DNA from: Larix kaempferi
Lineage: Eukaryota; Streptophyta; Pinopsida; Pinales; Pinaceae
DNA length: 64,000 nucleotides
Assembly: GCA_027924585.1 (NCBI GenBank)
Contig: BSBM01001443.1
Location: forward strand, 408,515 to 472,514
Direction of reading: 5' to 3'
Part shown: piece after piece, positions 1 through 12,320 of the stretch
Numbering within the stretch: the stretch's first letter is position 1
Layout: each line of letters starts with the position of its first letter
Position numbers and translations under genes: made by a program
Notes under the pieces: model-generated
What the model was told of the DNA's origin: nothing
The model's database searches: none
The model's input: only the letters and a program-made list of their open reading frames with translations

Positions 1-324
1 ATTGAAAAATGGGGGGCAAGCAAGTGCTTGCGATATTACCTTCAATGGTGAAGGTTGATGTTGAGCAACTCCCAAGATGAGTAGCTCCAAACTCCAAGAG
101 GTCTCCTTCTCCAAGGTTGCTTCAATGGCTAAAAGTGCTCAGGGGAGATTTCAGCAGCATAAGGATGAGATAATGGAAGGATGTGAAATGAGGAGCCCCT
201 ACCACCTTTTTATAGGTTTTGGTGGTGGGAAATACCATTTGTGGTTTTGTGGAAACCAAATGGTATTGACCAACATGGTTTAGGTACTTTTCCCTCCTTT
301 TTCCTTTTTTGAATAAAAATAATA
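1..324. other. Flank of transposon copy 1, possible retroelement LTR
   Basis: No credible gene is seen. A TATA-like stretch (CTTTTTATAGG) occurs at about 208-220. Joined across the transposon to the sequence after 13006, this would form a continuous non-coding stretch leading into the gypsy remnant that starts near 13.3 kb. I therefore infer that copy 1 landed in the LTR or leader of that gypsy element. The LTR start lies outside the window, so this cannot be confirmed here. Confidence 0.35.
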
Positions 325-346
325 GGGTGAAAAAATGAAGATGGGT
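325..346 (+). repeat. Left terminal inverted repeat, copy 1
   Basis: It starts GGGTGAAAAAATGAAGATGG. Compared with the inverted right end (GGGTGGAAACGCGAAGGTGG) the mismatches are nearly all transitions. A weaker match continues for about ten more bases (ATTTTGG against ACTTTGG). Confidence 0.8.
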
Positions 347-1149
347 GTCTATTTTGGGGGGTCTCGTGAGAAAATAATTCTGTTTTTTTCATGTCTTCCA
401 ACTTCGGGTGAACAAAAGTGATATTTTTATTTAAAATTTCACTTTGCCGTAAAAAGAAAACTTTTGTAGAATTATGTTAGATTTCTACTCATAATTTTTT
501 CAATTTTTTTTATTAAGATTTGATATGTCGATTTCGCAAATGTTTGACAGTGTGTTCTTATAAAATGAAAAGACTACAAAAGAGTTATGATTTGTTGCAC
601 CACTAAAATCGTTGTTAGACTTGTGTTTTGCAAAAACTGAAAATGCTACGACAATCTACACACAATGTACTAACGTATGACTATAAGTTTGCATCCAATG
701 GACCTCTATACTAATTATTATATTTTTTTAAAGTCGATCCATGGGGAAACTTAGTCGATTTTCAACAACCTTTTTGTTGCACCACTTTTCTCTCAATCCG
801 CTATAAAATCAAAAAATCTACGACCACCCTTTTGAAGTAGACACGTCAATGAATCGACCCACATTTTCTTCGATTTTTTTGGTGTTGTATTTACAAAGTT
901 ATGGATTTTTCTTTTCGCTGTTTTTTTAAAGAGCTGAATCATAACTCGACACATGTTACAAATATAAAACTTAAAAAATATCAGTTCTTATCTATATACA
1001 ACCAAATTTATACCCTCGTAAAGTAGATTCAATGATGAATCTACTGATATGAAGTCCGACATTCGTTTTGTTGTGTAAGAGGTGGTTTTCTCCTTCCGAA
1101 AATGGAGAAACCTGAAATATTTGCAGAGATCTGAATCTGTCATGTTTCA

Positions 1150-1310
1150 GAGATTATTCGGCCGAATAACTGTTTTCCGTAACGACGCCGTAACTTATGG
1201 CGAAGGTTATTCGGCCGAAAAAAAAAAAAAAAAAAAAAAAATAAATAAATAAAAATAAAATAAAAAATAAAAAATAAAAAATAAAAAATATATATATATA
1301 TATATATATT
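1150..1310. repeat. Left subterminal CGGCCG palindromes and A/AT-rich tract, copy 1
   Basis: One perfect TTATTCGGCCGAATAA palindrome lies near 1153-1168. A second near 1208 is intact only up to TTCGGCCGAA and then runs into poly(A), AAATA repeats and (TA)n to about 1310. In copy 2 the second palindrome is complete and the A-rich tract is much shorter. The same palindrome is repeated many times at the right end, which suggests binding sites for an element-encoded protein (inference). Confidence 0.7.
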
Positions 1311-1404
1311 CATATAAATAAACGTAAAGTTAATTCATTATTTTCGCATGTTTGAACTTCGCATTTTTTTGTCAAACTAATTTCGGAAGGAGGAGATAAT
1401 TTTT

Positions 1405-2010
1405 GCAAAAGGAGATTTTTACAAGGTATGTTTCTTCTTCTTCTTTACAAAAGGCACATTGAAGGAGTTTTTTTTTCTAAGGGATATTTGCAAGGAGTTT
1501 TTCCAAACTATCTCTTTTCTTATTGCATTTTTACAAAGAAGACATTTTTTGCAAAATGAGATTTTTACAAGCTATGTTTCTTCTTCTTCTTCACAAAAGG
1601 CACATTGAAGGAGTTTTTTTTTCTAAGGCATATTTGCAAGGAGTTTTTCCAAACTATCTCTTTTCTTATTGCATTTTTACAAAGAAGACATTTTTTGCAA
1701 AAGGAGGTTTTTACAAGCTATGTCTTCTTCTTTTTTACAAAAGGCACATTGAAGGAGTTTTTCCAACATATCTCTTTTTTATTGCATTTTTTCAAAGAAA
1801 ACATATTTTGCAAAAGGAGGTTTTTACAAGGTATGTTTCTTCTTTTTTCCAAAGACACATTGAAGAAAATGTTTTTCTAAGGCATATTTGCAAGAAGTTT
1901 TTTCCAAATATTTATTTTCTTGTTGTATATTTGCAAAGAAAACATTTTTTTGAAAAAGAGATTTTTACAAAGTATGTTTCTTCTTCTTTTTTCCAAAAGA
2001 CACATTGAAA
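1405..2010 (+). repeat. T-rich tandem repeats upstream of gene A, copy 1
   Basis: Degenerate units contain GCAAAAGGAGATTTTTACAAG followed by a TTCTTCTTC run. Unit starts at about 1405, 1551, 1697, 1810 and 1952 give spacings of 146, 146, 113 and 142 bp. Similar T-rich TTTGCAAGGAG-like sequence continues less regularly to about 2600. The open frames across this tract are products of the repeat and are not treated as genes. It probably forms the promoter or 5' leader of gene A. Confidence 0.75.
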
Positions 2011-2720
2011 GTGTTTTTTTTAAGGGATATTTGCAAGGAGTTTTTTCAAAATATTTCTTTTCTTAGACATGTTTGCAAGGAGGTTCTTTGCAAGGATGTT
2101 TTTTTTTCAAAGTAGCTTTGCACTTTTTATTTAATTGAAAGAGGTTTTTTCAAATAGTTGTTTTGCTAAGGTATTTTGCAAATGAATTTTTTCCAAAGTA
2201 GTTTTGCACTTCTTATTTATTTGAAAGGAGTTTTTTCAAATAGTTATCTTATTTTGCAAAGGATTTTTTACAAAGTAATTTTGTACTTCTTATTTCTTTG
2301 AAATTGGGTTTTTTTCAAAGAGTTGTTTCTTTACAATGATTTTTTCCCAGATATATTTATAAATAAGTTTTTATTGAAAGTATTTTTTTCTAGTGGTTTT
2401 TTTCGTAGATATTTTTTCAAAAAAGTATTCTTGGAATGAATTTTACAACAAAGATTTATTTACAACGTGTTTTATTTTCTTCCTTGGCACAAGGTGTTTT
2501 TCTTATTTTCCAAAGAAGATTTTTGTTCAGAGAATTTTTTCAAAGGAAAGTTAATTCCAAAGAAATCTTCTTCAAAAGACTCTTACAAAATTTTTAAAAG
2601 GTAAAGTAAATTTCAGTTCATGTTTTTATAAATTCCGTAAATGTTTTTAAATCTTAATTTATTTGTTTTTACTATAAAGTAACATGATTCTTTAATTTAT
2701 CGTCTATAGATTAAACAACC

Positions 2721-5700
2721 ATGGGCAATAAGAGAAATCGTAAAAGAAAAGCTGATCGTAAACGTGATGATGATGATAATAGAGAGAAACAAAAACTCAG
2801 ATATATTGTCAAAAAACAAAGGGTTGCTGAAACGGAAGAGAGAACTATTGAAGATATAAATACAGATTTACATGACAATGTTGAAGAAATGGAAATTGAA
2901 AATAGAGTACAAGAAGAACAAATTGAAGTTGAAAAGAACATTGTAGAAGATGTAAATAGTGATTTACATGCTAATGTCGATGAAATCAATATTGAAGATC
3001 AAGTTCAAAATCCAGAAATTGAACCTGGTATGTATATATCATATATTTTCCAAATTCATTTTTTTATAATGAATTTTATTTTTTGATATATGTTAAATTA
3101 AATTTAACTTGATGTATAGGTACTTTTACTATTGATGATGAAATGTTAGAAGACATTGATTGCGACAAATATGGAGAAAAACTACCAATACATGTTGCAC
3201 GATATCGTGCTACAAAATTTTATGATGAAGTTCTCAAAGATTACTCAATAGCAGGACAAGCACAAATTTTGAGATGTTTATTAGTGTCCAAGAAATTAGA
3301 AGGTGCTACATCGTTATTGGGTATTCACAAAGTAACAAAAGAGTCGAAATTGAAACAAAATGTGATGGAAAATATAGGCGATGCAATAAAAAAATTTGGA
3401 AAATCCAGGAAGAAAGATATCAGTGCTGCACGTAAAGCAATTCATACAGCAATTCTTTCAGCTAGTACTAAACAAAAGCGTTTGACAACAGAACTAGCAA
3501 AAGCAGTTGGAACATCAAGAAAAACATTATACAAACATAGCAAATTCAGAATGCAAATAGATGAAAATAATGAACTTGCTTGTTGGGCAATTATTTGTAG
3601 ACAACCTTACAAAGATAGATTAGGAGCAGGGGTTAAAGATATTGTACGAGAATATTGGTTGGAACATGCTCGAGTTTCACCAAATGCAAGAGATGTGATA
3701 CGCAAAAGAATATCAAGAAATGTATATGAAAGCCAACCAAAACATATAATGGACATGACACAAGTACAATTGTTCAATAAATTCAAGGAAGATCATCGTG
3801 GAATTAATATATCAATCACTACATTTGTGCAACAAAAACCATGGTATGTTCGACCTATAACTATACGTGATACATGTTGTTGCCGTTATCATGTGCAATT
3901 TCAGTTATATTATGACACGTTTCTTGAATTTGGTAAAATGTTTTGGACAAATTCACCACCTCCGCCGACGATACGTGAATTCATATCTCAAATTTTATGT
4001 GAGAGAAATCACGATGAAGTATTTTATTCAAAGAAATGTGTCAATGGAAAACATTGTCATCATTGTGGAAATTTGGTGTTATTCCACAATAAATACCCTA
4101 TCGATAATGATCAATCGTTGTCAAATGTAAATGTTGATTGGAAGATATACGAATACATCAACTATAATACAAGTTCTAGTGATTCACGTTCCAAAAGAAT
4201 TGATTTGCTAGAAGACAAGATATGCGTCACAGATTTTCTCAAAAAATTTGAAAACGAAATTTATAAATACACCCAGCATTCACATAGAGCACGATGGCAA
4301 GATCTTCAATTCAAACAGTCTCGTGAAATTTTTCCACCCGGAACAATTTTGTCGGTGGTTGATTTTGCTGAAAACTATACATTTGCTGCACAAAACGAAA
4401 TACAGAGTGAATACTATCACTCTGACCAAGTTTCGATATTTGTCCATGTTGTATATAGACATTCTCAACAGGATATCGATGGCATTGAAAGCACATGTGA
4501 CAATCGAGATGTGATTAAAGAATATCACTTCTATATCAGCGATGATCATACACACGACACACATTTTGTCCAACATTGTATAGAAAATATTTTCTATGAC
4601 TCACTGAAAAAACGCGAAGTCAAATTCAAAGAGCATTGGATATGGTCTGATGGATGTGCGGGTCAATTTAAATCTTCACGATCATTTTTTTGGTTATGTC
4701 GACTTCATAAAGCGCTGAACATTAAACATCGCTGGAATTTCTTTGAAACTGGGCATGGAAAAGGTGAGCATGATGGTGCAGGAGCATGCGTGAAAAGAGC
4801 ACTTCGAAGATGGCAAATGAACTATTCTTCAGCACGGTTTCATTCAGCTGCAGAGGTTGTCCAATGGTGTCAATTAAATCTAAGCCATGATTATAATCAA
4901 CAATCAAAAGACGTGCGCAGGTATGTCCACTATTTTTTTAATTTATATTATTTCTTAAAATTAAAAAAAATGTATATACTAACATTTAAGTACACATGTA
5001 CACTATTTATTGTGTAGGTTTTTTTGGCTTGTTGGGGTCCAAGATATAAATAGATCAATACCATATGACGCTAGCACCATACATGGAACTAGAGATCTTC
5101 ACTCTATTCAAACAAAATCATTTCACAACGTGTTTGCATTTGACAGTAGAAAGCAATCATGCTTTTGTCATATTTGCATTGAAAATGTCGAGTCTACAGA
5201 AGTTTGTGAAAACATAACAAACAACTACGTAAAAGCTTGGAGACACACAGAGATTAATCCAAAAGGAAAAATGCCACTGGCAAGTGTTGAAGAATTAGAA
5301 TCAGAAGAAATAGCAATATCGTCTGATGGCGATAGAATTTCAGATCTCGTAAGAGAAGGTAATAAACTTGTTTTTGACTTTTTAATCAATTGTTCATTCT
5401 AATCCTTCGCCATAAGTAGTCTTGATTCAATTCATTTAAATACGCTAACACCAATCATAACTTGCACAGGAGATGTTTTCGCTGTGATTGCACCTGTAGA
5501 CAACAACGAAAATGTCAAATATTATTTGATGCGATGCACAGAAGGAAAAATGAAATTATTGGAGGACTACAACGACAACGGATTTACATACGAAAGAGGA
5601 TCCATCATTTTAAAAGGCTACTTTTTTCAGCAGACGCATATGACTAAAAGTTATGTCTACTTTCAAGATTATGAACCCGATGTTATATGTTGTCAATATA

Positions 5701-5837
5701 GTCATTTAGTATGTGCATCTCGAATAAAATTGATACAAGTTCCATCAAAAAAACAGTTAAAAACCAAAAAATGGAAACTATCCATATGTGACCATGAACG
5801 GATAGTTGAAGATGGTATTCCATTGCGATGTTTTTAA
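2721..5837 (+). CDS. Gene A: candidate transposase (4 exons, 938 aa), copy 1
   Basis: The splice model is 2721-3027, 3120-4920, 5018-5358 and 5470-5837. All introns are GT-AG (92, 97 and 111 bp) and every junction keeps frame. The N-terminus is Lys/Arg-rich, then acidic, and could include a nuclear localisation signal. An HTH-like stretch (KRLTTELAKAVGTSRKTLYK) lies near residues 222-241. A Cys/His cluster (CCCRYH at 355-360, then C409, C415, C418) may bind zinc. The proposed catalytic core has D517 in VVDFAENY, an SDD at 576-578, D613 in WSDGCAGQFKS, and H648/D654 in GHGKGEHDGAGACVKR. A CFCHIC motif and a possible small beta domain follow in exons 3 and 4. I recall the DFAEN/SDG/HGKG signature from uncharacterised transposon-like proteins of animals and other eukaryotes but cannot name the superfamily. 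Copy 1 has no stop or frameshift in this gene. Confidence 0.85.
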
Positions 5838-6398
5838 CTACATATCAAAAATAAATTGATCTATATTTTTGTCCATATCAATTGTTGTGTGCAATATATT
5901 TTTTGTCCAATTATCAAAATTGTTGTGCACAGTATATTTTTTCATTGAGATTTTATGAATATTTTCTTGAATGACAACTAACACAAAAGCTTAAATGGTT
6001 TATTTTTTCATTGAAATTTTATGAATATTTTATTGAATGACCACTAACACGAAAACTTAAATGGTTGTACTTTAACATGCTTAAAAATGAATTCAAATAT
6101 AATTTGAAAATTCAAAAGTACTTTATTCGGGTCCCCAAATGTCTATTAGACCACTAAGGGATGAGATAACGGATGTGGCTATCCCCACTCCGCCCCGAAT
6201 TTTAACTTTTGATTGATTGATAGTAACAAAAAATCACAAAAAGACCTATTAAATTTTGTATTATTTTAATCCATCGAACATGTTTCTTTAATACATACTT
6301 CACCATAAATATAATCTTAAATAGATGTCTTAAAATTGTCACCAAGTTCTCCGTCCCAAATCTTTAATTTAAAATATCGCTTGTGCAAATTCACATAA
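5838..6398. other. Gene A 3' region, copy 1
   Basis: This AT-rich non-coding stretch has an AATAAA-type signal about 15 bp after the gene A stop. A near-duplicate ~70 bp segment (TTTTTCATTGARATTTTATGAATATTTT) occurs at about 5938 and 6003. No gene is seen. Confidence 0.5.
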
Positions 6399-6634
6399 CT
6401 GAAATCATGGCAAATGGAGATAACGATCATTTGATTTTTAATCACAAGCAAGGATTCCAGGATTGTGAAGCTTATGCTAAATTAGAGAAATGATTATTTA
6501 CAACAAATCAATGAAAATTCATCAAATTGTTGTTTAAAATCATTGCTCTAATTTAGCACAAACTTCACAATCCTGGAATCTTCGCTTATGATTAAAAAAC
6601 AAAAAACCGTTACCCCCATTTGCCATGATTTCAG
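6399..6634. repeat. Long inverted repeat (hairpin) between convergent genes, copy 1
   Basis: Two arms of about 110 bp (6399-6509 and 6524-6634) are reverse complements with scattered mismatches and a loop of about 14 bp. The outer ends read CTGAAATCATGGCAAATGG and its complement, and the inner ends contain GATTCCAGGATTGTGAAG. It lies 560 bp past gene A and 1.2 kb past gene B. A transcript from either strand would fold into a long hairpin. A nested stem-loop element is an alternative explanation. Confidence 0.8.
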
Positions 6635-7804
6635 CCGCATCAAATGTACCTGAACATTGTAAATAAAAATTAAATTAATTAAAAATCCATTATATCAAAA
6701 TTTGAACTTAACATATATTTGCTTTAAAACTTCCTAATCCATCCATATTTTCTATGGAAACTTATATTTAACATTCCTAAACTTTCTATTTTTTCCATAT
6801 TTCTATCGACTTTCTAACATTCCTAAAACTTCATAACATCCTTGAAGATAACATTCAAACTTACTTAAATTTCATTTTTAAACTTTATATTTCATCCATG
6901 TATTTTCATCAAAACTTCAAACATTCTTGAACTTCCTAACATCTCTAAAGTTTAATGTAATCACTTTTAATCTTCCTGATTCATCGATATGTACGAAAAC
7001 TTCTAACATTTCTAAGCATTCTAACATTCAAAAACAATATTTTTATCAAAACTTCTATCATTCTCTAAAACTTTATATAACATTCTTAAACTTTCTATTT
7101 CTTCCATATTTCTATAGACTTCTAACATTCCTAAAACTTCATAACATCCTTGAAAATAACATTCAACCTTACTTGAATTTCATTTTTAAACTTTATATTT
7201 CATCCATATTTTCATTAAAACTTCAAACATTCTTGAACTTCCTAACATCTCTAAAGTTTGAATGTAATCACTTTTAAACTTCCTGATTTATAAACTCTAA
7301 ACCTATCATTCATTCATGTCGAACAATTATAACTTCCTCATTTATAAACTCTAAACCTATATGTGAACATCCACTTTTAAAAATTTCCTAAATAACATTT
7401 TTTAAACTTCAATCAAAACTTCCTCATTTATGAACTTTAAACCTAATATGTTTATCCATTTTTAAACTTCCTAAATAACATTTCTTAAACTTAATAATAT
7501 TCAAGAATGTCATGTTTCTTAACATTCAGTTTTACATATATTCATTCATTCAAACATTCATTCAAACATGCAAATACATATTTTAAACTAAATTTAACAC
7601 CAAATATGTCAAATAAACAAAAATAAACTTAGAAATCATTTAAAAACCATGATTCACGAAATATGTAAGTTCAAAATTTATATGTATATATCTCGTCCAA
7701 AAATAAACCTCCTCAACATGTCCAAGACAAATGTTTCCAATCTAAATGCATATCAACAACAAAAAATAGTGGACACCATGAACTATAAAATTAAAATGTA
7801 TGTG
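6635..7804. repeat. AT-rich intergenic region with direct repeats, copy 1
   Basis: Non-coding sequence between the two genes is built from short AACTTCCTAA/AACATTC-type words. A segment of about 155 bp at 6813-6967 recurs diverged at about 7120-7268, a period near 307 bp. The open frame across it (6927-7277) is low-complexity and is not supported as a gene. Confidence 0.6.
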
Positions 7805-10047
7805 CTATCCTCCACTCGGGCCTCCCCCTCCTCCACTCAAGCCTCCCCCTGGACTCAACCCTCCCTGCAACATGTGTAAAAAAAAATTATGTTCATATCA
7901 TTTAAATTACTTAAACTATAATCAAAAAATTAAAATATTAAACTAATATATCAAAATACAATTCAAATATTAACAATATTACATCAAATTCTCCAAATGC
8001 TTGTCCACCACCATCCTCCAAAGGACTTTTTCCTTTGCCTCCAAAAGATTTGAGAGACCCAAGCTGCAATCCATATATAAAATCAATTTATGTTCATCTC
8101 ATAAATCTAAATCCACAAAAATTAAAATATTAAAACAGTAAACAAAATTAAAGCAAAATTAAAGCAATCAATGAAATTACCTCTCTACCAATATCTGCAT
8201 CATTAAGCAAAGAACCTATATCTCCACCCTAAAATTTAAATTGTATTAATAAATAAAACATATAATACAAAACAAAAAAATTACTATACCAATTAAAACT
8301 TAAAACTAAAACAAAAAATTTAAAAAACATTAGCTCACAATAGATGGTAAATCATTTATAAAGTTGGTATCTAAAGAAACCTGCATGGATGAGTCAAATT
8401 AACAATAAAATACACAGTTAAATTATCATTCAAAAAATAATAATTTATATATATATATATCAAATTCAAACATAAGTACAAATATGTTGATAATAAATAT
8501 GTACCTCTCTCCCTACATTTTCGCTAGTTGAAATGTGAAAAGAATGTTCGTTCATCATTCTTGACAACTGCAACCAATTTAAACATTTACATAATGTACC
8601 TATGATAAGGTAACAAAAAAAATAAAATCAAGATAAATAAAATATTTAATTCAAATCAAATCATATCATGTAGTCAACGAACCTCTCCCAAACTCGATGT
8701 GTCGTTGGATATAACATTTGCTGCTAAGTCACGACAAATCTTTGCATATGCCCTGAGATCTTCAATGCTCATTCCATCTATTTCATCATCAGTTTTATAA
8801 ACAAACTTTTGACGAATAGCAGAACAAGCCCTTTCTCTAACCAACCCCACATCTACTCCCACTAATACTGATGATAGCCCATCACCAACAAAATTCCTTG
8901 CTGTCGTCCCAAGTTGAGATGTGGGCTCCATCTCTGATTTTAATGCCACCAACCTAGGTGGACGAGATATCTGGGGCGGAGGTCTAAGAGTTGCAGGATC
9001 TCTATGTGCACCCTCTCGATCATATATTCGACCCTTCCCAACTCCATAAAATTTTGAATGAACATCAGTATAATCTGGCTTCATATTTAAAAAAAACTCA
9101 GCATAAAAAAATCTAGCAAAATACTGAGAAACCTCATCGTTCCATGGAAAACGACCATAGGCAGCAAGAAACCGATCATAAAGTGTGCCAGATGAGGATG
9201 TTTGAAATATTGCACTTTCAACATTTCTTTTTTCAAACCTTCTTTGAAATTAAACATTGATTTGGCCTGCTCTCTTGTCACTCTTTCTTTCACAACATCC
9301 CATTTGTCTGGACCCATCACTTGATCCCTTCGTCTTCGCATCAAATCTACAAAACCATCTGTAGTCGGCCCAAGATTCTCATATGCTTGAATGAAGTTTT
9401 GCAATGATCCCAAGACAATCTCCAAACTTTGTTTACTCTCCGGAGGAAGATCCATAGTAGACAAATCATTTTGCAACTTTTCATAGTGAGATCTACATCT
9501 TTCAAGAGTCATTTGATGATTACCACCTTCCCATGGAAGCTCCCGAGGTAGATCAGATGGATATGTCGTAATGGGTGTACAACCCTCAGTTAATTCAACA
9601 TATTGTGTCCTAGCTCTACCATCATCACCTCGTGCCGAATGGTGAGCCTCTTGAGAACCTTGCTCTGCATCGTCATCCGTCTCCCTTGTTTGCCCTGTCT
9701 CCCTCCCTACAGAATTAGGAGCATCTTCCGAACCATGCTCTGCTTCAAATGACAAAGTCTAGTTTAAACACAACTACAAATTTTGCACTCTCAAAAAAAC
9801 AATTTGCATATATATAAATGTTCAAAGATTGATATTCATATGTACCAATAGAGGGTCGAGATCGACGTTCTCCCATAGAAGATACAGGGGAATCATTTGT
9901 ACCCCTTTCACCTTGTCGGTGTGAACTATACAATAAATTAGAGTCCCGAGGAGAGGTTGACAACCTCCGATTATCACTCGTACCACCTACGCCAGAAGAT
10001 TGTGAAGACCTCCTACGCTTTCGCCTTAAAGAATCCTCTCTTTCCAT
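7805..10047 (-). pseudogene. Gene B, copy 1, frameshifted by a 4 bp deletion
   Basis: Exons match copy 2: 10047-9846, 9739-8683, 8567-8505, 8380-8339, 8228-8181, 8063-7983 and 7864-7805. Splice sites are conserved. In exon 2, near 9183, copy 1 reads AAAGTGTGCC where copy 2 has AAAGTAAGTGTGTC. The 4 bp loss shifts the frame after residues KVQYFKHPHL and splits the exon into two open segments (9755-9087 and 9084-8674). One Arg-to-Cys change relative to copy 2 is also seen (RERAC against RERAR). The intact protein is described at copy 2. A truncated product of about 270 residues could still be made. Confidence 0.8.
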
Positions 10048-11074
10048 TTGATATATAATGCCTACACCTAAAGACGAATCAACTAATTACATATTCAAAT
10101 CCTACAAGTTAATTCTATGAACTCTAAAAACCAACTACTTAATAGACTAAGTTATTTAACAAGTACCTAGATTTACCTAATTTATCATCTAACAATTTTC
10201 AAAAAAAATATAGCTAATATTGTTAGATGATGAATTAATGTACCAATCTTTTAGGTGTTTTTGATGTTTAAAATGAATGGAACCAATATAGTTAAGTACT
10301 AAATAATGGGTTTTTTTTTTATGTGTATGAGTTCATGAATCTCTTTTACCTTCTTCATACATAACTTAATACCTAAAACATAAATCATGAATCTATTTAA
10401 CCTTTTTACTACATAACTTAATACCTAAAACATAAATCATGAATCTCTTTTACCTTTTTAATACATAACTTAATACCTAAAGCATAAATCATGAATCTCT
10501 CTCACCTTCTTAATACATAACTTAATATCTGAAACATAAATTAAGTCTTGAAAATATTTTCATTATTGACAATAAAATAAAAATTGACAATTCATGTTTT
10601 ATGTTTTCAAAATTTGCCATTTGATAATCGTTTTCAGTTTCTTAAACTACAAATTTAAACCAGAAATTTTATTACTCTAGACATAAATTATATCTACAAA
10701 TAATCTCATTGTCCCATAGAACAAAAAAAAAATTACTGTTCAAGTATTATGATTGAGTTAAATGTCATGTTTCTCAAATTGGCCTCGTTTGACAATGATC
10801 TTTAATTTCAATCTAATAATGGTAACAATTCTTGGTATTATGTTCTCCAAGTCAGCCATGTTGCAAACAAAAGAAAACACAATACCAATTTACCACCTTT
10901 ACTAGAATAAAACTCGAACCATTCTGACATAACATCACCTAGTATTTTATAAAACTTACTATAGTACATTTAGATTAAAGCCTATTCATGTCTATAGTTC
11001 CCTTTTACATAAAATCCATTTAAATTATTGTTTTCTCAAAAATAGACTGTGTATCTAAGCTAAACTAAAACATG
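10048..11074. other. Upstream region or leader intron of gene B, copy 1
   Basis: AT-rich and non-coding. A short tandem array (CATAAATCATGAATCTCTTTTACC, about 60 bp period) covers roughly 10328-10540. On the - strand a splice acceptor-like TCTTTAG lies about 20 bp upstream of the gene B ATG, so much of this region may be an intron in the gene B leader. Confidence 0.4.
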
Positions 11075-11240
11075 TTGACAGAGTTCATGAACTCTGTCAA
11101 CTAAGACACGTTGACAGAGTTCATGAACTCTGTCAACTAAGACACGTTGACAGAGTTCATGAACTCTGTCAACTAAGACATGTTGACAGAGTTCATGAAC
11201 TCTGTCAACATGTGTTTTAGTTGACAGAGTTCATGTCATC
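11075..11240. repeat. Palindrome array 1, copy 1 (36 bp period)
   Basis: There are four perfect 26 bp palindromes with half-site TTGACAGAGTTCA, starting at 11075, 11111, 11147 and 11183. They are separated by 10 bp linkers (CTAAGACACG or close), and a partial unit follows at about 11222. Each unit can form a 13 bp stem. Confidence 0.9.
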
Positions 11241-11428
11241 ATTGTTAAATTACATAAGACTTAGTATAATACTTATAAATTAAAATCTATTCATGTCTTT
11301 AGTTTCCTTGTACCTCAAGTCCATTTACATTGTTGTTTTATCAAAAATAGAGTTGAACTATCTGAAATTTGTTTGTATCTGAACTATCTATTGCCAAAGT
11401 TGGTAATATAATTAATATCTTAATCTCT

Positions 11429-11571
11429 GAACTCTGTCAACTTAGACGAGTCGACAGAGTTCATGAACTCTGTCAACTTAGACGAGTCGACAGAGTTCAT
11501 GAACTCTGTCAACTTAGACGAGTCGACAGAGTTCATGAACTCTGTCAACTTAGACGAGTCGACAGAGTTCT
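11429..11571. repeat. Palindrome array 2, copy 1
   Basis: The core CAGAGTTCATGAACTCTG is shared with array 1, but the linker is different (AACTTAGACGAGTCGA) and the period is again 36 bp. There are three full palindromes plus a half-unit at each end; copy 2 has one unit fewer. The repetitive open frame across it is an artefact. Confidence 0.9.
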
Positions 11572-11777
11572 TAAGTAAAACAAGCCTACATACAACTTAG
11601 AAATGTTCTTTCAAATTAAAATTAATGTTAATTTCTTTTCTAAACACAGCCAAATACAACAATTTAAAAAAGTACTCAAAAAATTTCTTTATATTTAAAT
11701 TTAAATACTCCTCTTCATATTTTAATTTAAGACATTCTGGACATTCAATTCGACCAACTCTAAGAACTCAATCAACT

Positions 11778-11842
11778 GGGCAGAGTCCATGGACTCTGCC
11801 CAGTTGGGCAGAGTCCATGGCCTCTGCCCAGTTGGACAGAGT
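11778..11842. repeat. Palindrome array 3, copy 1
   Basis: Palindromes with half-site GGGCAGAGTCCA are joined by CAGTT linkers. This is the same core as arrays 1 and 2 with the centre changed to CCATGG. There is one perfect 24 bp unit, one with a single mismatch, and a half unit. Copy 2 has a longer and more diverged version. Confidence 0.85.
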
Positions 11843-11935
11843 GCAATATACAGAGAATATGGGAATTACAAAACGATCAAAAACAATTTATATAAACGGG
11901 AATTAGAAGGATTTATCCACCTTACCTCTAAAACG

Positions 11936-12132
11936 CAGCCAAAACAAATGAGCGCGACCTGAAATCTTTCGGACGACAGCGTAGATAAAATTTCTTCCAC
12001 CCGAAACAGAGCAGCCGTAGCAGACGAACTGGGAGACCTGCGTAAAATCAATAACATTTTAGCAACAAAAAATAGCGATAACACACTTCAATAAAATACA
12101 CAAGCCGAAAAACAGAAAAACGAAACGATACC
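11936..12132 (-). other. Probable spliced non-coding leader of gene B, copy 1
   Basis: On the - strand a donor-like GAAG|GTATCG ends an upstream exon at 12132. An acceptor TTTTACGCAG opens an exon at 12037, and a strong donor GAG|GTAAGG closes it at 11936. The enclosed 102 bp exon could join the acceptor just upstream of the gene B ATG at 10047. The short open frame here is interrupted by these splice sites, so I treat it as untranslated leader. This is based on splice motifs only. Confidence 0.4.
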
Positions 12133-12207
12133 TTCAACCACTGCAAACGCCGTGTCGATCTGTCACCACCCGCAACTTCTCAACGACGTTCGACCCCGCG
12201 CTGTGAA

Positions 12208-12320
12208 GCCCTACAAGCAAGCAGCAAACAGCAAACATATTACACAAGCAGCAAACAGAAAATAGCAAACAGCAAACAGCAAGCAGCAAGCAGCAAACAG
12301 CAAACAAGCAGCAAACAATA
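12208..12320. repeat. CAGCAAA/CAGCAAG microsatellite, copy 1
   Basis: A run of AGCAGCAAACAGCAAACAG-type units, with a shorter run at about 12428-12448. Open frames across it are low-complexity. Confidence 0.8.

Noticed and set aside
1523-2008. 161 aa frame rich in Phe/Lys (also 28535-29020)
   Set aside because: Follows the T-rich 146 bp repeats, is low-complexity, and overlaps another frame of equal quality.
3867-4576. Several 60-100 aa frames overlapping gene A on both strands
   Set aside because: Shadows of gene A exon 2, with no motif of their own.
8674-9084. Separate 136 aa minus-strand gene in copy 1
   Set aside because: It is the downstream half of gene B exon 2 after the 4 bp deletion; copy 2 reads through in one frame.
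11075-11571. CRISPR-like regular 36 bp spacing
   Set aside because: The linkers are the same short sequence in every unit, the repeats are perfect palindromes, there are no unique spacers or cas genes, and the host is a plant.
11369-11578. Repetitive protein with ELCQLRRVDRVH units
   Set aside because: Simply a translation of palindrome array 2; the unit count changes between copies.
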